Shown: positions 48,329 through 58,786 of the stretch, piece after piece
Layout: each line of letters opens with the position of its first letter
Position numbering within the stretch: the stretch's first letter is position 1
Assembly: GCF_025465275.1 (NCBI RefSeq)
Contig: NZ_JAODNK010000073.1
Span: 1-64,000, forward strand
Direction: 5' to 3'
Length of the DNA stretch: 64,000 bases
Source of the DNA: Nocardia sp.
GTDB taxonomy: Bacteria > Actinomycetota > Actinomycetes > Mycobacteriales > Mycobacteriaceae
The notes under the pieces: generated by a model
Told to the model about the DNA's origin: nothing
Database searches by the model: none
The model's input: the letters and a program-made list of their open reading frames with translations, nothing else
Made by a program: the position numbers and the translations under genes

Positions 48329-50089
48329 GTGGCGCTGCAGACACGCACGGTGACCAATGGCGATATCGAGATCGCGGTCTACGAACAGGGTGTCCCCGAG
48401 GGACCGACCATCGTGCTGGTGCACGGCTGGCCGGATTCCCATCGGCTGTGGGACAACGTCCTCCCCCATCTGATCGATCGGTTCCGGGTCGTCACCTACG
48501 ATGCCCGGGGGCACGGGCGGACCACCAATCCCAAGGACCACCGCGCCTTCCGGATTCCCGAACTGGCGACCGACTTCTTCGCCGTCGCCGATGCGGTGAG
48601 CCCGCACGAACCGGTCCATGTGCTGGCGCACGACTGGGGTTCGGTCACGGTGTGGGACGCCGTCTGCGAACCGGATGCCGAACAGCGCATCGCCTCGTTC
48701 ACCTCGGTCTCCGGCCCCAATCTCGACCATGCCGGCCGCTGGGCGCGCCGCCGCCTGGGCCGGCCCACACCGGGCAATCTGGTCGCGCCGCTGGCCCAAT
48801 TGGCCTCGCTCGCCTATCAATTCGCCTTCATGGCGCCGGTGACGCCGCCGCTGGTGCGGATGGGCCTGCGCGGCCAGGTATTCCGCTTGGGCCTGCGCCT
48901 GGCGCAGGGCACGCCGTTCGAACAGGTCACGCTCGGCGATACCTTCACCGAGGATGCCGCCAACGGCCTGCAGATCTATCGCGCGAATCTGGTGGTGGCC
49001 AAGCTCTTCTCGGCCCGCGACCGGCATACCAGGGTGCCGGTGCAGCTGATCGTCGCCCAGTACGACCCGGCGGTGCGCCCGGCGGTCTTCGACGACGAAT
49101 CCGAATGGACCGATCAGCTGTGGCGGCGCGATCTGAAAGCCGGGCACTGGGTGCCCTATTCGCATCCGCAGGTGCTGGCCCGGGCCACGATTCAATTGAT
49201 CGACGCCGTCTCCGGGCAGGAACCCTCCCGCGAATTGCGGCGAGCCGAGGTCGGACGCACCCGCCGCGCCTTCGACGATCATCTGGTGGTGATCACCGGC
49301 GCCGGTTCAGGTATCGGCCGTGAGACGGCCCTGGCATTCGCACGCCTGGGCGCCGAGGTGGTCATCTCGGATATCAATGGCGACGCCGTCAAAGACACCG
49401 CGGCCCTGATCGCCGAGTTCGACGGCAGCGCCTACCCCTACACCCTCGACATCTCCGACGAAGCCGCCGTCCAGGCGCACGCCGATGAGGTCGCCGCCGT
49501 GCACGGTATCCCCGATGTGCTGGTCAACAATGCCGGAATCGGCCAGGCCGCACCGTTTCTGCGCACCCCCAGCGCAAGCTTCAAACGCGTCCTGGATATC
49601 AATCTCTTCGGCGTGATCCACGGTTCCCGCGCCTTCGGCCGGCTCATGGCCGACCGCGGTCTCGGCGGTCACATCGTGAATGTCTCCAGTATGGCCGCGT
49701 ATACGCCGCAGCAGGGCTTCAGCGCCTACTCCACCAGCAAGTCCGCCGTCTTCACCTTCTCGGACTGCCTGCGCGCCGAACTGGCCCAGGACAATATCGG
49801 CGTCAGCACGATCTGCCCCGGTATCGTGCACACCAATATCGTTCGCACCACCGAGTTCTCGGGTGTCACCGACGAACAGCAGCAGCTCCGCCAGCGGGCC
49901 TTCGACACCCTCTACCGCCTGCGCAGCTACCCGCCTTCGAAGGTGGCGACGGCGATAGTCCGTGCGGTACAGCACAATCGCGCCGTGGTCCCCGTCACCC
50001 CGGAGGCCTGGGCCGCGTACTACGGCACCCGCCTCACCCCGCCGAGCCTCATGCGCTTCGGTGCGGCCCGCGCCAGCCTGGCTCGATAG
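48329..50089 (+). CDS. EphD-like alpha/beta-hydrolase + SDR fusion
   Basis: N-terminal IVLVHGWPDSHRLWDNV hydrolase; C-terminal VVITGAGSGIGRETALAFARLGA / YSTSKSAVFTF SDR. Confidence 0.9.
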   Translation: MALQTRTVTNGDIEIAVYEQGVPEGPTIVLVHGWPDSHRLWDNVLPHLIDRFRVVTYDARGHGRTTNPKDHRAFRIPELATDFFAVADAVSPHEPVHVLAHDWGSVTVWDAVCEPDAEQRIASFTSVSGPNLDHAGRWARRRLGRPTPGNLVAPLAQLASLAYQFAFMAPVTPPLVRMGLRGQVFRLGLRLAQGTPFEQVTLGDTFTEDAANGLQIYRANLVVAKLFSARDRHTRVPVQLIVAQYDPAVRPAVFDDESEWTDQLWRRDLKAGHWVPYSHPQVLARATIQLIDAVSGQEPSRELRRAEVGRTRRAFDDHLVVITGAGSGIGRETALAFARLGAEVVISDINGDAVKDTAALIAEFDGSAYPYTLDISDEAAVQAHADEVAAVHGIPDVLVNNAGIGQAAPFLRTPSASFKRVLDINLFGVIHGSRAFGRLMADRGLGGHIVNVSSMAAYTPQQGFSAYSTSKSAVFTFSDCLRAELAQDNIGVSTICPGIVHTNIVRTTEFSGVTDEQQQLRQRAFDTLYRLRSYPPSKVATAIVRAVQHNRAVVPVTPEAWAAYYGTRLTPPSLMRFGAARASLAR

Positions 50090-51300
50090 CGAAGCAATAC
50101 CGTCCACCGGTACGGCAGCGGAGTCCGATCCGCCGCTGCCGCACCGGTATTCATATCCAGCACCAACCGAGCGCCGGGCTCCGCACGTGAGACGCAGATC
50201 AGCATGTCCCCCTGCGACCGCTGGGCGTCATTGAGCACGGTGTCGCGGTGTTCGACGGCGCCGGAGAGCACCCGCACCTTGCAGGTCGTACAGAAACCCT
50301 GCCTGCAGGAGTACGGGACGGAGGGGTCGGCCTCGGCCACCACCGCGAGCACACTGCGATCGGCCGGCACGTCGAGAGTTCTTCCGCCACGGCCCAGCTG
50401 GACCGTGAACGGCTGCCCGTCCCGGATGGGCGGCGGCGAGAAGCGCTCGCAGTGCAGCTCCACGCCGGGCGCTCGCGCGACACGTGCGGCCACCACATCC
50501 AGCAGCGGTGGCGGTCCGCAGACGTACACGGCGAGGTTCGAATCCAGCTGCGGCACCAGGTCTTCCCCGTCCGGCAGGCCGGATTCGTCATCGGTGCGAA
50601 TACGCACCCGATCGCCGTAGCAGGCGATCTCGTCGAGGAAAGGCAGCGCGCCGCGATGGCGGCCGGTGTAGACCATGGACCAGTCGACGCCCGCGAGATC
50701 GGCGGCCCGCATCATGCCGAGAATCGGGGTGATACCGATTCCGCCTGCTACGAAGCGAATTCGCCGTGCGGCCCCGGTGCGATCATCGCCCGCGAGGGTG
50801 AGCGGAAAGGCATTGCGCGGACCGCGAATCTCCACCCGTGCGCCCGGGTGCACGCTCCCGTGCAGCTCGAGCGAGCCGCTGCCATCGGCTATGCGCCGCA
50901 CCGCGATTCGATAGTGGAACGGGTCGTCCGGATCACCGCACAGTGAGTACTGCCGCATACGCCCGGAGGGCAGCACCACATCCAGATGTGCGCCGGGCCG
51001 CCATGCCCGCAGTACCGCACCCTGCGGATGCGCGAAGACGAAGCTGACCACGTCCTCGTCGTCGGCGACGACTTCCCTGTCCACCAGCACCAGTTCGCGG
51101 GTGTAGTTGATCGGCGGCCGCACCCGGCCGTCGGGTGAGCACCAGGCCAGCACGCGCGCACCGGGCGCGATCAGCTTGTCCGCCACCATGAGTAGCGGAT
51201 CACGCCGCAGCGGCGGGGCCCAGAACGCGGGTGGCACACCGCGCCTGCGCATTTCGGCAATCCGGCCCTCGACTGTCTGCAGCTCGGGAGCACGGGTCAT
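50020..51300 (-). CDS. Ferredoxin-NAD(P)H-type oxidoreductase with C-terminal plant-type [2Fe-2S]
   Basis: RQYSLCGDPDD, FVAGGIGITPILGM, SCRQGFCTTCKVRVLSG. Confidence 0.9.
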   Translation of the reverse strand: MTRAPELQTVEGRIAEMRRRGVPPAFWAPPLRRDPLLMVADKLIAPGARVLAWCSPDGRVRPPINYTRELVLVDREVVADDEDVVSFVFAHPQGAVLRAWRPGAHLDVVLPSGRMRQYSLCGDPDDPFHYRIAVRRIADGSGSLELHGSVHPGARVEIRGPRNAFPLTLAGDDRTGAARRIRFVAGGIGITPILGMMRAADLAGVDWSMVYTGRHRGALPFLDEIACYGDRVRIRTDDESGLPDGEDLVPQLDSNLAVYVCGPPPLLDVVAARVARAPGVELHCERFSPPPIRDGQPFTVQLGRGGRTLDVPADRSVLAVVAEADPSVPYSCRQGFCTTCKVRVLSGAVEHRDTVLNDAQRSQGDMLICVSRAEPGARLVLDMNTGAAAADRTPLPYRWTVLLRYRARLARAAPKRMRLGGVRRVP

Positions 51301-52175
51301 GAGGCGTGCGCCAGCTTGGCGGCCGGGGACTTGGCCAGATACGCGACGGCCTGAGCTGTATCGCCGGTGTCCTCCGGGTCGTAGTCCGCGCGTATGAACG
51401 AGGCGAAGCCGCTGCCGATCAACCGCCAGGGCGGCAGCACCCCGCGCCGGATTCCGCTGCCGATCTCCCGGAATACCTTGACCGGACCCATCTTCGGCGT
51501 GGTCGGATCATTGCGGGTGAGCCACCATGCGATGGCGATCAATCCCGCCGGCAGGCCCACGCTGCTGCCCAGGTAGATGGTGACCAGCCGGGGCCGCCGA
51601 GCCCCGAAGTAGCGCGCCACATTCCAGGCCACACTGCGGTGTTCCACCTCTTCGGCCCCGTGCCAGCGGAACAGATCGGTCAGCGCCGGATCGGCGTCGA
51701 GGGCCTCGAAATCCTGATTGAGAATCCAGTCCCCGCCCAGCGCCGTGAAGTGTTCGAGCCCCGCGATCACGGCCAGCATCTGCACCACAACACGGTGTCG
51801 CAGCTTCTCCGGCAGCGTGTCCAGCCGCGCGATGGCACGGTCGAACAGGTACTCGGCCTCGGTCATGATGGGTTCGGGATCGATCCCGTGCCGCTGCAGG
51901 AACTCCCAGATCGCCTGATTGTGGGATTCGGCGTGGACGGCCTCCTGCCCCATGAAGCCGATCATCTGCTCGCGCAGTTCGTCGTCGGCCACGTACGGCA
52001 GTGCGCGCCGGAACATTTCGACGAAGCCACGCTCACCGATCGGCAGAATCAGATTGAGACCCGAGATGGCGTGGGAAGCAATGGGTTCGCCGGGAATCCA
52101 GTGCAGCGGTGCGGCACTGAAATCGAAATGCACCTCGCGCGGCCGCAGCGCGACCCTGCCCACCTGCTCGTTCAT
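51297..52175 (-). CDS. Predicted metal-dependent hydrolase family (Metal_hydrol-type)
   Basis: MGQEAVHAESHNQAIWEFLQ, GLEHFTALGGDWIL, WHGAEEVEHRSVAWNVA. Confidence 0.8.
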   Translation of the reverse strand: MNEQVGRVALRPREVHFDFSAAPLHWIPGEPIASHAISGLNLILPIGERGFVEMFRRALPYVADDELREQMIGFMGQEAVHAESHNQAIWEFLQRHGIDPEPIMTEAEYLFDRAIARLDTLPEKLRHRVVVQMLAVIAGLEHFTALGGDWILNQDFEALDADPALTDLFRWHGAEEVEHRSVAWNVARYFGARRPRLVTIYLGSSVGLPAGLIAIAWWLTRNDPTTPKMGPVKVFREIGSGIRRGVLPPWRLIGSGFASFIRADYDPEDTGDTAQAVAYLAKSPAAKLAHAS

Positions 52176-52290
52176 GATCGCTCCTTCGTCCGGCCGCCGG
52201 ACCGCCTCATTGCCGTCCGGGCCACCGCGACGCTTCGTATGCCACCAGTCTCGGACAGTTGATGAGCGTTGTCCACGATTCGACAATATT

Positions 52291-52301
52291 TGTCTGAGAC
52301 A
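52291..52301. promoter_or_regulatory. Palindrome TGTCTGAGACA in the promoter of the metal-hydrolase/reductase operon
   Basis: Identical to 48306-48316; a degenerate copy (agtctcggacagt) lies at 52247. Confidence 0.65.
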
Positions 52302-52449
52302 GTCTACTCAGATGATCTTCGGCCTTACCGCGCTTCCGACCCAGCTACCCGTCCTGTCCCGAATAGGGTCGAAATCGGCTGCCACTTTCGGCTTCCGATG
52401 ATGATCGACCCCATGACACACTGAGACACCCGATCTTGGGAGGTCCTCT

Positions 52450-53925
52450 ATGCCCGAACCGCGCCCGGGCGGCTTCCGGCGACTGCGCCGCCGCGCCGAA
52501 TCCGACACCGTCGGGCAGCCGCCGACCCGCGCTTCTGTGCGGAATGCCAAGATCGTCGCCCTACCGGTCGCCTATGCGGCGCGGCGCGCGGGCGGTTTCG
52601 GCCGGCGGGCACTGGGGAAGCCGGCCCGCGAGGTGGAGCTCGATATCCAGGCGCGCACCGCACAGCACATGTTCGAGGTGCTCGGTGAACTGAAGGGCTG
52701 TGCGGCGAAGCTCGGCCAGGTGCTCGCGCTCTACGAATTGGCCCTGCCCGCCGAGTTGGGGGCACCCTATCGGGAAGCGCTGAGCCAGCTGCAGGATTCC
52801 ACCCCCGCCATGCTCCCGGGCGCGGTGTACGAGGCGATGGCCGCGAGTATGGGCGTGGACTGGCGGGACCGATTCATCTCCTTCGAGCCGCGTTCCTGCG
52901 CCGCCGCCTCGGTCGGCCAGGTGCATCGCGCGGTCTGGAGCGACGGCCGCCCCGTCGCGGTCAAGATCATGTACCCGGGCGCACGCGAATCGGTGCAGTC
53001 CGATCTCGCACAGATCCGCCGACTCGCGCCCCTGGCAACGGTTTTCATGCCGGTCGCCGATACCCGCGCGTTGGCGGACGCGTTCACCGAATGCATCACC
53101 GAGGAACTCGACTACGCCAAAGAGGCTGCCGCGCAGCAGGTTTTCGCCGAGGCCTACGCCGATGACCCGGATTTCGCCGTCCCCCTGGTGGTGCACCAGC
53201 AGGGGGATGTGCTGATCAGCGAATGGCTCGACGGTATTCCGCTGCCGCGCATCATCGCCTCCGGGGACCAGTCCGAGAAGGATCGGGTCGGCCTGCTGCT
53301 CCTGCGGTTCGTGGTGTCCAGCTTCGCTCGCACCGGGCTGCTCTACAGCGATCCGCACCCCGGCAATTTCCGGGTACTGCGCGACGGCCGGCTGGGCATC
53401 GTCGATTACGGCGCCTGCCCACCGTTCCCGTCAGCCTTTCCCACGGTGGTCGGCGAGATCGCCGACGCAGCGCTCAACGGGTCCAACGCCATGCTGGAGG
53501 CAGTGCTGCGCGGGCACGGATTCATCTGCGCCGACGGCGATTTCGATATCGACGGACTGGTCGCCATGACCGCCCCCATCCGCGAGATCACCCTGCAGCA
53601 CACCTCCCACCTGACCACCGCATGGTTGCGCAAGCAGGTACTTCGCGCCACCGAGCCACGGCTGTCGAACGTCAGCAGGCAACTCACCTCACCACCGGAG
53701 TACACCCCGATCGGGCGCACCATCCTGGCCGGGGCCGGGGTGCTGTGCCAATTGGGCATCGAGGGGCCGTTGCGCGATGAACTGCACGCGTACCTACCGG
53801 AATGGCGGGCGGCGGTCGAGCGTTTCCACCTCGGTGAGGGTCCCGCGGCCGGGACCCTCGCACGCGCGGGGATTCTCGTCAGAGATGCATCCATTTCGGC
53901 CACAGCTGTGACCACGGTTTCTTGA
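52450..53925 (+). CDS. ABC1/UbiB-family atypical kinase
   Basis: AAKLGQVLALYE, AAASVGQVHRAVWSDGRPVAVKIMYPG, TGLLYSDPHPGNFRVL. Confidence 0.9.
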   Translation: MPEPRPGGFRRLRRRAESDTVGQPPTRASVRNAKIVALPVAYAARRAGGFGRRALGKPAREVELDIQARTAQHMFEVLGELKGCAAKLGQVLALYELALPAELGAPYREALSQLQDSTPAMLPGAVYEAMAASMGVDWRDRFISFEPRSCAAASVGQVHRAVWSDGRPVAVKIMYPGARESVQSDLAQIRRLAPLATVFMPVADTRALADAFTECITEELDYAKEAAAQQVFAEAYADDPDFAVPLVVHQQGDVLISEWLDGIPLPRIIASGDQSEKDRVGLLLLRFVVSSFARTGLLYSDPHPGNFRVLRDGRLGIVDYGACPPFPSAFPTVVGEIADAALNGSNAMLEAVLRGHGFICADGDFDIDGLVAMTAPIREITLQHTSHLTTAWLRKQVLRATEPRLSNVSRQLTSPPEYTPIGRTILAGAGVLCQLGIEGPLRDELHAYLPEWRAAVERFHLGEGPAAGTLARAGILVRDASISATAVTTVS

Positions 53926-55438
53926 TCCCGGTGCACTTCCAGAGGGTGACGTTCCGCGTATTGCCCGGGAATCCGATGCGGGTGTTCACCTTTCCCACCG
54001 GATCGACGTGCTCGAACTCACCACGCAGCACCGCCTCGTAGCTGCCCACGGCCAGTACGGCGGTGGCGTCGTCGGGCGGTGCGCCGAAGTAGCCGAAACC
54101 CCGGCTCGGACTGTAGATATCCGGCAGCTGTTTGCGGCCGAACTCATCCAATGCCGCTGCCTGCCAATAGGTATCGGTAATGATGACGGCATTCGACTGC
54201 TCCTGCGGACTGAGCCCGTCGAAGGCGCGATCCACCTCCTCGGTGAGTTCGCGCCAGCCGAAGGATCCGTAAACACCGATATTGACGGCCGCCTCGGCAT
54301 CGTCGGCGGGCGGGCGAACCGAATCGGCCGAACGCCACGGCGTGGAATACAGCACGAAAGCCGCTGCACAGGCGGCCAATACCGTGATGAGGGCAATGAG
54401 AACCCGCCGTCCGGCGCTGCCCATCCGCTCGGCGGTCGTCACCACACCGACCGCACCGGCGGCGATCGGAACGGCGTACATCCCGGCGGCATAGTAGATC
54501 CGCCCACCGGTGATCAGGAACGCCAGGAAAAGCAGGATCAGCGTGACGCCCAGAAAGCGGTAGGGCCGCAACGACTCCCACGCCACCAACACCCACAGGC
54601 CGTACAGCAGCAGTAGCGCGCCCAGGAATCCGGCCAGGCTCACCGACATCGGTACGAATTGCAGGCGGCCGCCGAGGATCCCCTGTTCCGCGCCGATCAC
54701 CCGGCCCATCTCGATTTGCGGCCAGTCGTGGTGCGACTGCCACAGCAATTCCGGCACCGTCACGACCACCACGATCACGCCGCCGAGCCAGAGCAGTGGT
54801 CGTCGCACCAGATCCCGCGGCCCGAACACCAGGCTGCTCGCCGCCACGGCCAGCCAGAAGAACGGAATCAGCCACTTCACCTGCATATCGATCGCGGTCA
54901 CCAGGGCCGCGGCCAGCAGCAGCCGGTCCTCGCGGGTACGTACCCAGCGCACCACCAGCCAGGTGATGATCACCCACAGGGCGGTATCGACGGCATTGGT
55001 CGTCAGCATGGCGCCCTGCAGCAGCAGGAACGGGGAGGTCGCGTAGCCGAGAGCCGCCAGCGCCTGCGCCCAGCGCCCGCCACCGAATTCCCGGGCGAGC
55101 ATGGCGCACAGGATGATTGCGGTCACCGTGAGCGCGACCGCGGGCAGCCGCAGGACGAAAAACGATTCGGGGGCGAGGATATCCATGAACCGGGCCACCA
55201 TCGGCAGCACCGGCCCCTGGTCGGCGTATCCGAAGGAAGGCCGTCGACCGGCCGCCAGGAAGTACAGCTCATCCCCGAAGTAGCCGTACCGCGTAGCCGA
55301 GAGCAGCAACACCACAGCAGCCGGAACCGCGACCGCTGCGACCGCCTGCCACGATAGGGCCGGGCGCTCGTGGACTACCGTTTTCCGTCCGGTCGGACTC
55401 GGCTGAGCTGGACTATCCACCACATCGGTCATCGGCAT
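53879..55438 (-). CDS. GT39-family (ArnT/PMT-like) membrane glycosyltransferase, full length
   Basis: RYGYFGDELYFLAAGRRPSFGYADQGPVLPM...; about 10 TM segments; C-terminal GFPGNTRNVTLWKCTG. Confidence 0.87.
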   Translation of the reverse strand: MPMTDVVDSPAQPSPTGRKTVVHERPALSWQAVAAVAVPAAVVLLLSATRYGYFGDELYFLAAGRRPSFGYADQGPVLPMVARFMDILAPESFFVLRLPAVALTVTAIILCAMLAREFGGGRWAQALAALGYATSPFLLLQGAMLTTNAVDTALWVIITWLVVRWVRTREDRLLLAAALVTAIDMQVKWLIPFFWLAVAASSLVFGPRDLVRRPLLWLGGVIVVVVTVPELLWQSHHDWPQIEMGRVIGAEQGILGGRLQFVPMSVSLAGFLGALLLLYGLWVLVAWESLRPYRFLGVTLILLFLAFLITGGRIYYAAGMYAVPIAAGAVGVVTTAERMGSAGRRVLIALITVLAACAAAFVLYSTPWRSADSVRPPADDAEAAVNIGVYGSFGWRELTEEVDRAFDGLSPQEQSNAVIITDTYWQAAALDEFGRKQLPDIYSPSRGFGYFGAPPDDATAVLAVGSYEAVLRGEFEHVDPVGKVNTRIGFPGNTRNVTLWKCTGIKKPWSQLWPKWMHL

Positions 55439-55636
55439 ACTCCTGCATGGCGGGTACTGCTCGAAGTGACAAAAGCGGTCATTGGCGAATCTACAGCGTC
55501 CTCTGGAGCCCTTCCGCACACGAAACACCTCGAACCCGCATCGGCGGCTCGCGCAGCCACTCGGGTGCATCCCGGAGTTCTATACTCGAATCTGCATGCG
55601 CCTGTCGCGCAACGCATTTCCGTCTAGGAGACCGGC

Positions 55637-56140
55637 ATGCCCGAGCCCACCCCCGAAACCAATCCGTACGGCGCCCCCACCACCACCGGTCCGGAACCCA
55701 TCCGGTCCTATCAGGGCGCGCTCAATACCGTCATCCGCGCCCTGCTGCGCATCCCCGTCATCGGCAACCAGATCGGCAAGAAGCTGATCACCCTGCATGT
55801 GACCGGCCGCAAGTCCGGCAAGGTCTACGACGTCCCCGTCGCCTATACGCGGCACGAGGGGGATCTGCTCATCGGCACCGCCAAACGCCCGTGGGTGCGC
55901 AATATTCGCAAGGACGTGCCGATCGAGGTCTCGCTGGGCGGTCCGAAGCGCACCGCCGACGCCGAGGTGTTCGAGGACAGTGAATCGGTCATGCGGCTCT
56001 ACGACCTCATTGCCCGCGACAATAAGCAGAACGCCAAATTCAATGGCATCGGGTTCGACCCGGACGGCAGCCCGCACCAGGCCGATATCTATCAGACCTG
56101 GCAGCTGGGCGGCGTAGTCATTCGGATTACCCTGCGCTGA
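55637..56140 (+). CDS. Deazaflavin-dependent nitroreductase family protein
   Basis: ITLHVTGRKSGKVYDVPVAYTRHEGDLLIGTAKRPWVRNIRK. Confidence 0.85.
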   Translation: MPEPTPETNPYGAPTTTGPEPIRSYQGALNTVIRALLRIPVIGNQIGKKLITLHVTGRKSGKVYDVPVAYTRHEGDLLIGTAKRPWVRNIRKDVPIEVSLGGPKRTADAEVFEDSESVMRLYDLIARDNKQNAKFNGIGFDPDGSPHQADIYQTWQLGGVVIRITLR

Positions 56141-56169
56141 GCTCCGGCTGACGCCAGGCCGACGAGCTC

Positions 56170-56550
56170 CTACTTCGCGATGTGCGCTTGGACGTAGTCC
56201 GCCGCCGACAATCCGACAAGAGTCTGGCGAACCACCGGCGGCGCCCAGGCGGCCGACGCATCGTGTCCCACCACCGGATCACTCAGCGGCACGGTCCGCC
56301 CGCGCATCTCCAGCTCGAATTTGCCGGCGGCGCGGATATTCTTCAGCCAGTCCACATCCCGGCCGTAGGTGAGCGCGATGCGGTAGCCGTCGCCGCGCCG
56401 GAACACCATGACCGGCGACCGGTAGACGCGGCCGGATTTACGGCCGACGTGAATCACGATCCCGAAACCCGGTGCGACGCGCGCCATGATGCCGAGCACG
56501 GGATTGGTGATCCGTCGATTGATTCTCGCGAGCGCCTGCGGCAGCGGCAT
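56170..56550 (-). CDS. Deazaflavin-dependent nitroreductase family protein
   Basis: GFGIVIHVGRKSGRVYRSPVMVFRRGDGYRIALTYGRDVDWLKNIRAAGKFEL; start chosen at MPLPQALARINRR. Confidence 0.82.
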   Translation of the reverse strand: MPLPQALARINRRITNPVLGIMARVAPGFGIVIHVGRKSGRVYRSPVMVFRRGDGYRIALTYGRDVDWLKNIRAAGKFELEMRGRTVPLSDPVVGHDASAAWAPPVVRQTLVGLSAADYVQAHIAK

Positions 56551-56697
56551 GGTCTCGTCCTCTCCCACAGAGATCAAAACGGTTGCGTCCCAGAGATTAC
56601 GCCGCCGCCACACGGTCCGGGCGGCATCGCGACACCCCGGCCTGGTTAGGGTGCACCGGAGACCGTCGGCCGCACGGCGGCACAGGAGGGAGCGCTC

Positions 56698-57216
56698 ATG
56701 TCGGAGCTGATCGCGGTATATGACGCCGCCGGTCACGAGGTCGGCGTCGAGGAGCGCGCCGTGGTGTACGCCGAAGGGCTCTGGCATGCCAGCGCGGGCG
56801 TACTGGTGCGTTCCCTGGACGGAGAACGCATCTACGTGCACAAGCGCACCGATACCAAAGCGGTCTTCGCCGGGATGCACGACTGTCTCGCCGGCGGCGT
56901 GCTCGATCCCGGCGAGGATCCGGCCGGAGCCGCGATCCGGGAGCTGGGCGAGGAGCTGGGAATCGAGTTGGGCCCCAGCGACGACCGCCCGCGTCCCCTG
57001 GTCACCGCGGCCTGGGACGGCGAGTGGGCAGGCCGTCCCATGCGCTGCCATCTCTTCGCCTACGAGGTGCGCTACGACGGCCCGATTCGGCATCAGCCGG
57101 AGGAGATCGTCGACGGCTGGTGGTGGACCGACGCGCAGCTGCGGGCACATCTGGCGGATCCGGCGTGGCCGTTCGTACCCGACACCCGCAGGATGATCCC
57201 GAACCTCCTGCGCTGA
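56698..57216 (+). CDS. NUDIX hydrolase
   Basis: GGVLDPGEDPAGAAIRELGEELGIEL Nudix box. Confidence 0.9.
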   Translation: MSELIAVYDAAGHEVGVEERAVVYAEGLWHASAGVLVRSLDGERIYVHKRTDTKAVFAGMHDCLAGGVLDPGEDPAGAAIRELGEELGIELGPSDDRPRPLVTAAWDGEWAGRPMRCHLFAYEVRYDGPIRHQPEEIVDGWWWTDAQLRAHLADPAWPFVPDTRRMIPNLLR

Positions 57217-57235
57217 GCGGGCCCGCGCGGTGCTC

Positions 57236-58630
57236 CTAAGGCACCGGCCCGCCGCGGATGTTCGGGTGGTGCGCTGCGGCGGCCGGCACATCGGCGGGCG
57301 ATCCGCCGAGCGGACCCTGCAGGAATGCGTCCACGATGTCGACTGCCGCGCGCTGGGTATCCACCGGTCCGCGCGAACCTCCGATGAACTGCGCGAGCAC
57401 AAAACGTGCGGGTGCGGCAAGGAATAGCGGTGCGTCGGTGAAGCTGAAGTGATTCGCCTCGGCGATCTCGTACCGGAAACCACCGACCTGCAGATGCTGA
57501 ATGAGACTGCGATTGCGATCGAGGAACTGCGCGGAATGACCGGTCTCCGAATGATCGCTCTCCAGCAGCAGGAACGGCCGCTGCAGTGCCCGGTCGGGGA
57601 GATCGCCGTAGAGCGTGCCGTCGATATTCACCGCCGCCTTGATCCGTGGATCCAGCGCCGCGGCGGCGACCGCGGTCGCACCACCGAACGAATGTCCGAT
57701 CGCCGCAACGTGATCGGTATCCAAGCGGCCCGCGAGCACACCGACGGTGTCGGACCGGTCGAGCTGATCGACCACAAAACGCAGATCCGCCGCGCGCACC
57801 GAGAGTTGCTCGGCCATATAGCGATCGCCGTCCGCATCGTTGCCCGGGAACTGCCCGGTCGGCGTCGCGATGGTGCCGTCGGCCAGTTCGGTGACCGCCG
57901 ACTCATAGGGGTGATCCACGGCCAGCACCACGAATCCCCTACTGGCCAAATCGGTGACGAGGCCGGTGTAGAACGCCCGCGGGGCGCCGTATCCGGGTGA
58001 GAACAGCACCACCGGCCAGCGCATGCGGGCCGCGCTGATCGGCACATCGGCGAACGCATGGGTGTCGATGGACCCGTAATTGCTCATGATGAAACCCGGC
58101 ACCTGCGACACGCTGCTGGGCAATCGGCCGAGCCCGTCGATATACACCCAGCTCCGTCCGGATTCGAACTCCGTCGGATACCACGCCTGCACAACAACAT
58201 TGCGGTGGTCGCCGGTGGCTGCCGTGGCCGTCTCCGGTCGTTGCTGATCGACCCAGCGAAAGATCTCCGAGCCCACCCGGTAGTGCCCGGTCGGCTCGGG
58301 CAGGCTCGGCACCGGCTGAAAACCCCAGGGCAGGATAGCGATCAGCGCGAGCAGGCCGAGGGTGCCGCGACCGACACGGGTGGAAATCCGCCGGCGCTTA
58401 CTCGCGTTCGGAGAGGTTCGGCTCAGCGTCAGCCCCGCCGTGCCGCCGATGACCACATAGATCGGCACCATCTGCCAGTAGAAGTTCTCCAGTACCCATT
58501 GGACCAGGCAGCCGATGACCAACAGCGGCACCATGATCGGCGCAAAGCGCGCGGCCCGGCCCGGGGATACCGCCGCTACCACCGCGAAGAGTATGGCGGC
58601 GCCGGGGACAACCGCATCGATGATCGACAT
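57236..58630 (-). CDS. Membrane-anchored PAF-acetylhydrolase-like lipase (alpha/beta hydrolase)
   Basis: N-terminal TMs; VVLFSPGYGAPRAFYTGLV, VAAIGHSFGGATAVAAA. Confidence 0.85.
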   Translation of the reverse strand: MSIIDAVVPGAAILFAVVAAVSPGRAARFAPIMVPLLVIGCLVQWVLENFYWQMVPIYVVIGGTAGLTLSRTSPNASKRRRISTRVGRGTLGLLALIAILPWGFQPVPSLPEPTGHYRVGSEIFRWVDQQRPETATAATGDHRNVVVQAWYPTEFESGRSWVYIDGLGRLPSSVSQVPGFIMSNYGSIDTHAFADVPISAARMRWPVVLFSPGYGAPRAFYTGLVTDLASRGFVVLAVDHPYESAVTELADGTIATPTGQFPGNDADGDRYMAEQLSVRAADLRFVVDQLDRSDTVGVLAGRLDTDHVAAIGHSFGGATAVAAAALDPRIKAAVNIDGTLYGDLPDRALQRPFLLLESDHSETGHSAQFLDRNRSLIQHLQVGGFRYEIAEANHFSFTDAPLFLAAPARFVLAQFIGGSRGPVDTQRAAVDIVDAFLQGPLGGSPADVPAAAAHHPNIRGGPVP

Positions 58631-58736
58631 TGCCTCGAGCATTGCGCATCGAGTACCGCCGCCACGTCGGCGAAAAGTAGCGATTCATGTCATCCCCCAG
58701 GATGATCCGGGAGACGCCTGCCCCGGAAACGAGAAC

Positions 58737-58770
58737 AGCCCATCCGAGTCCCGCGCGACTCGGATGGGCT
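58737..58770 (-). terminator. Perfect terminator hairpin downstream of the 27-aa ORF
   Basis: agcccatccgagtc-6nt-gactcggatgggct, 14-bp perfect arms. Confidence 0.8.
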
Positions 58771-58786
58771 GTTTACGTTTTGCGGC

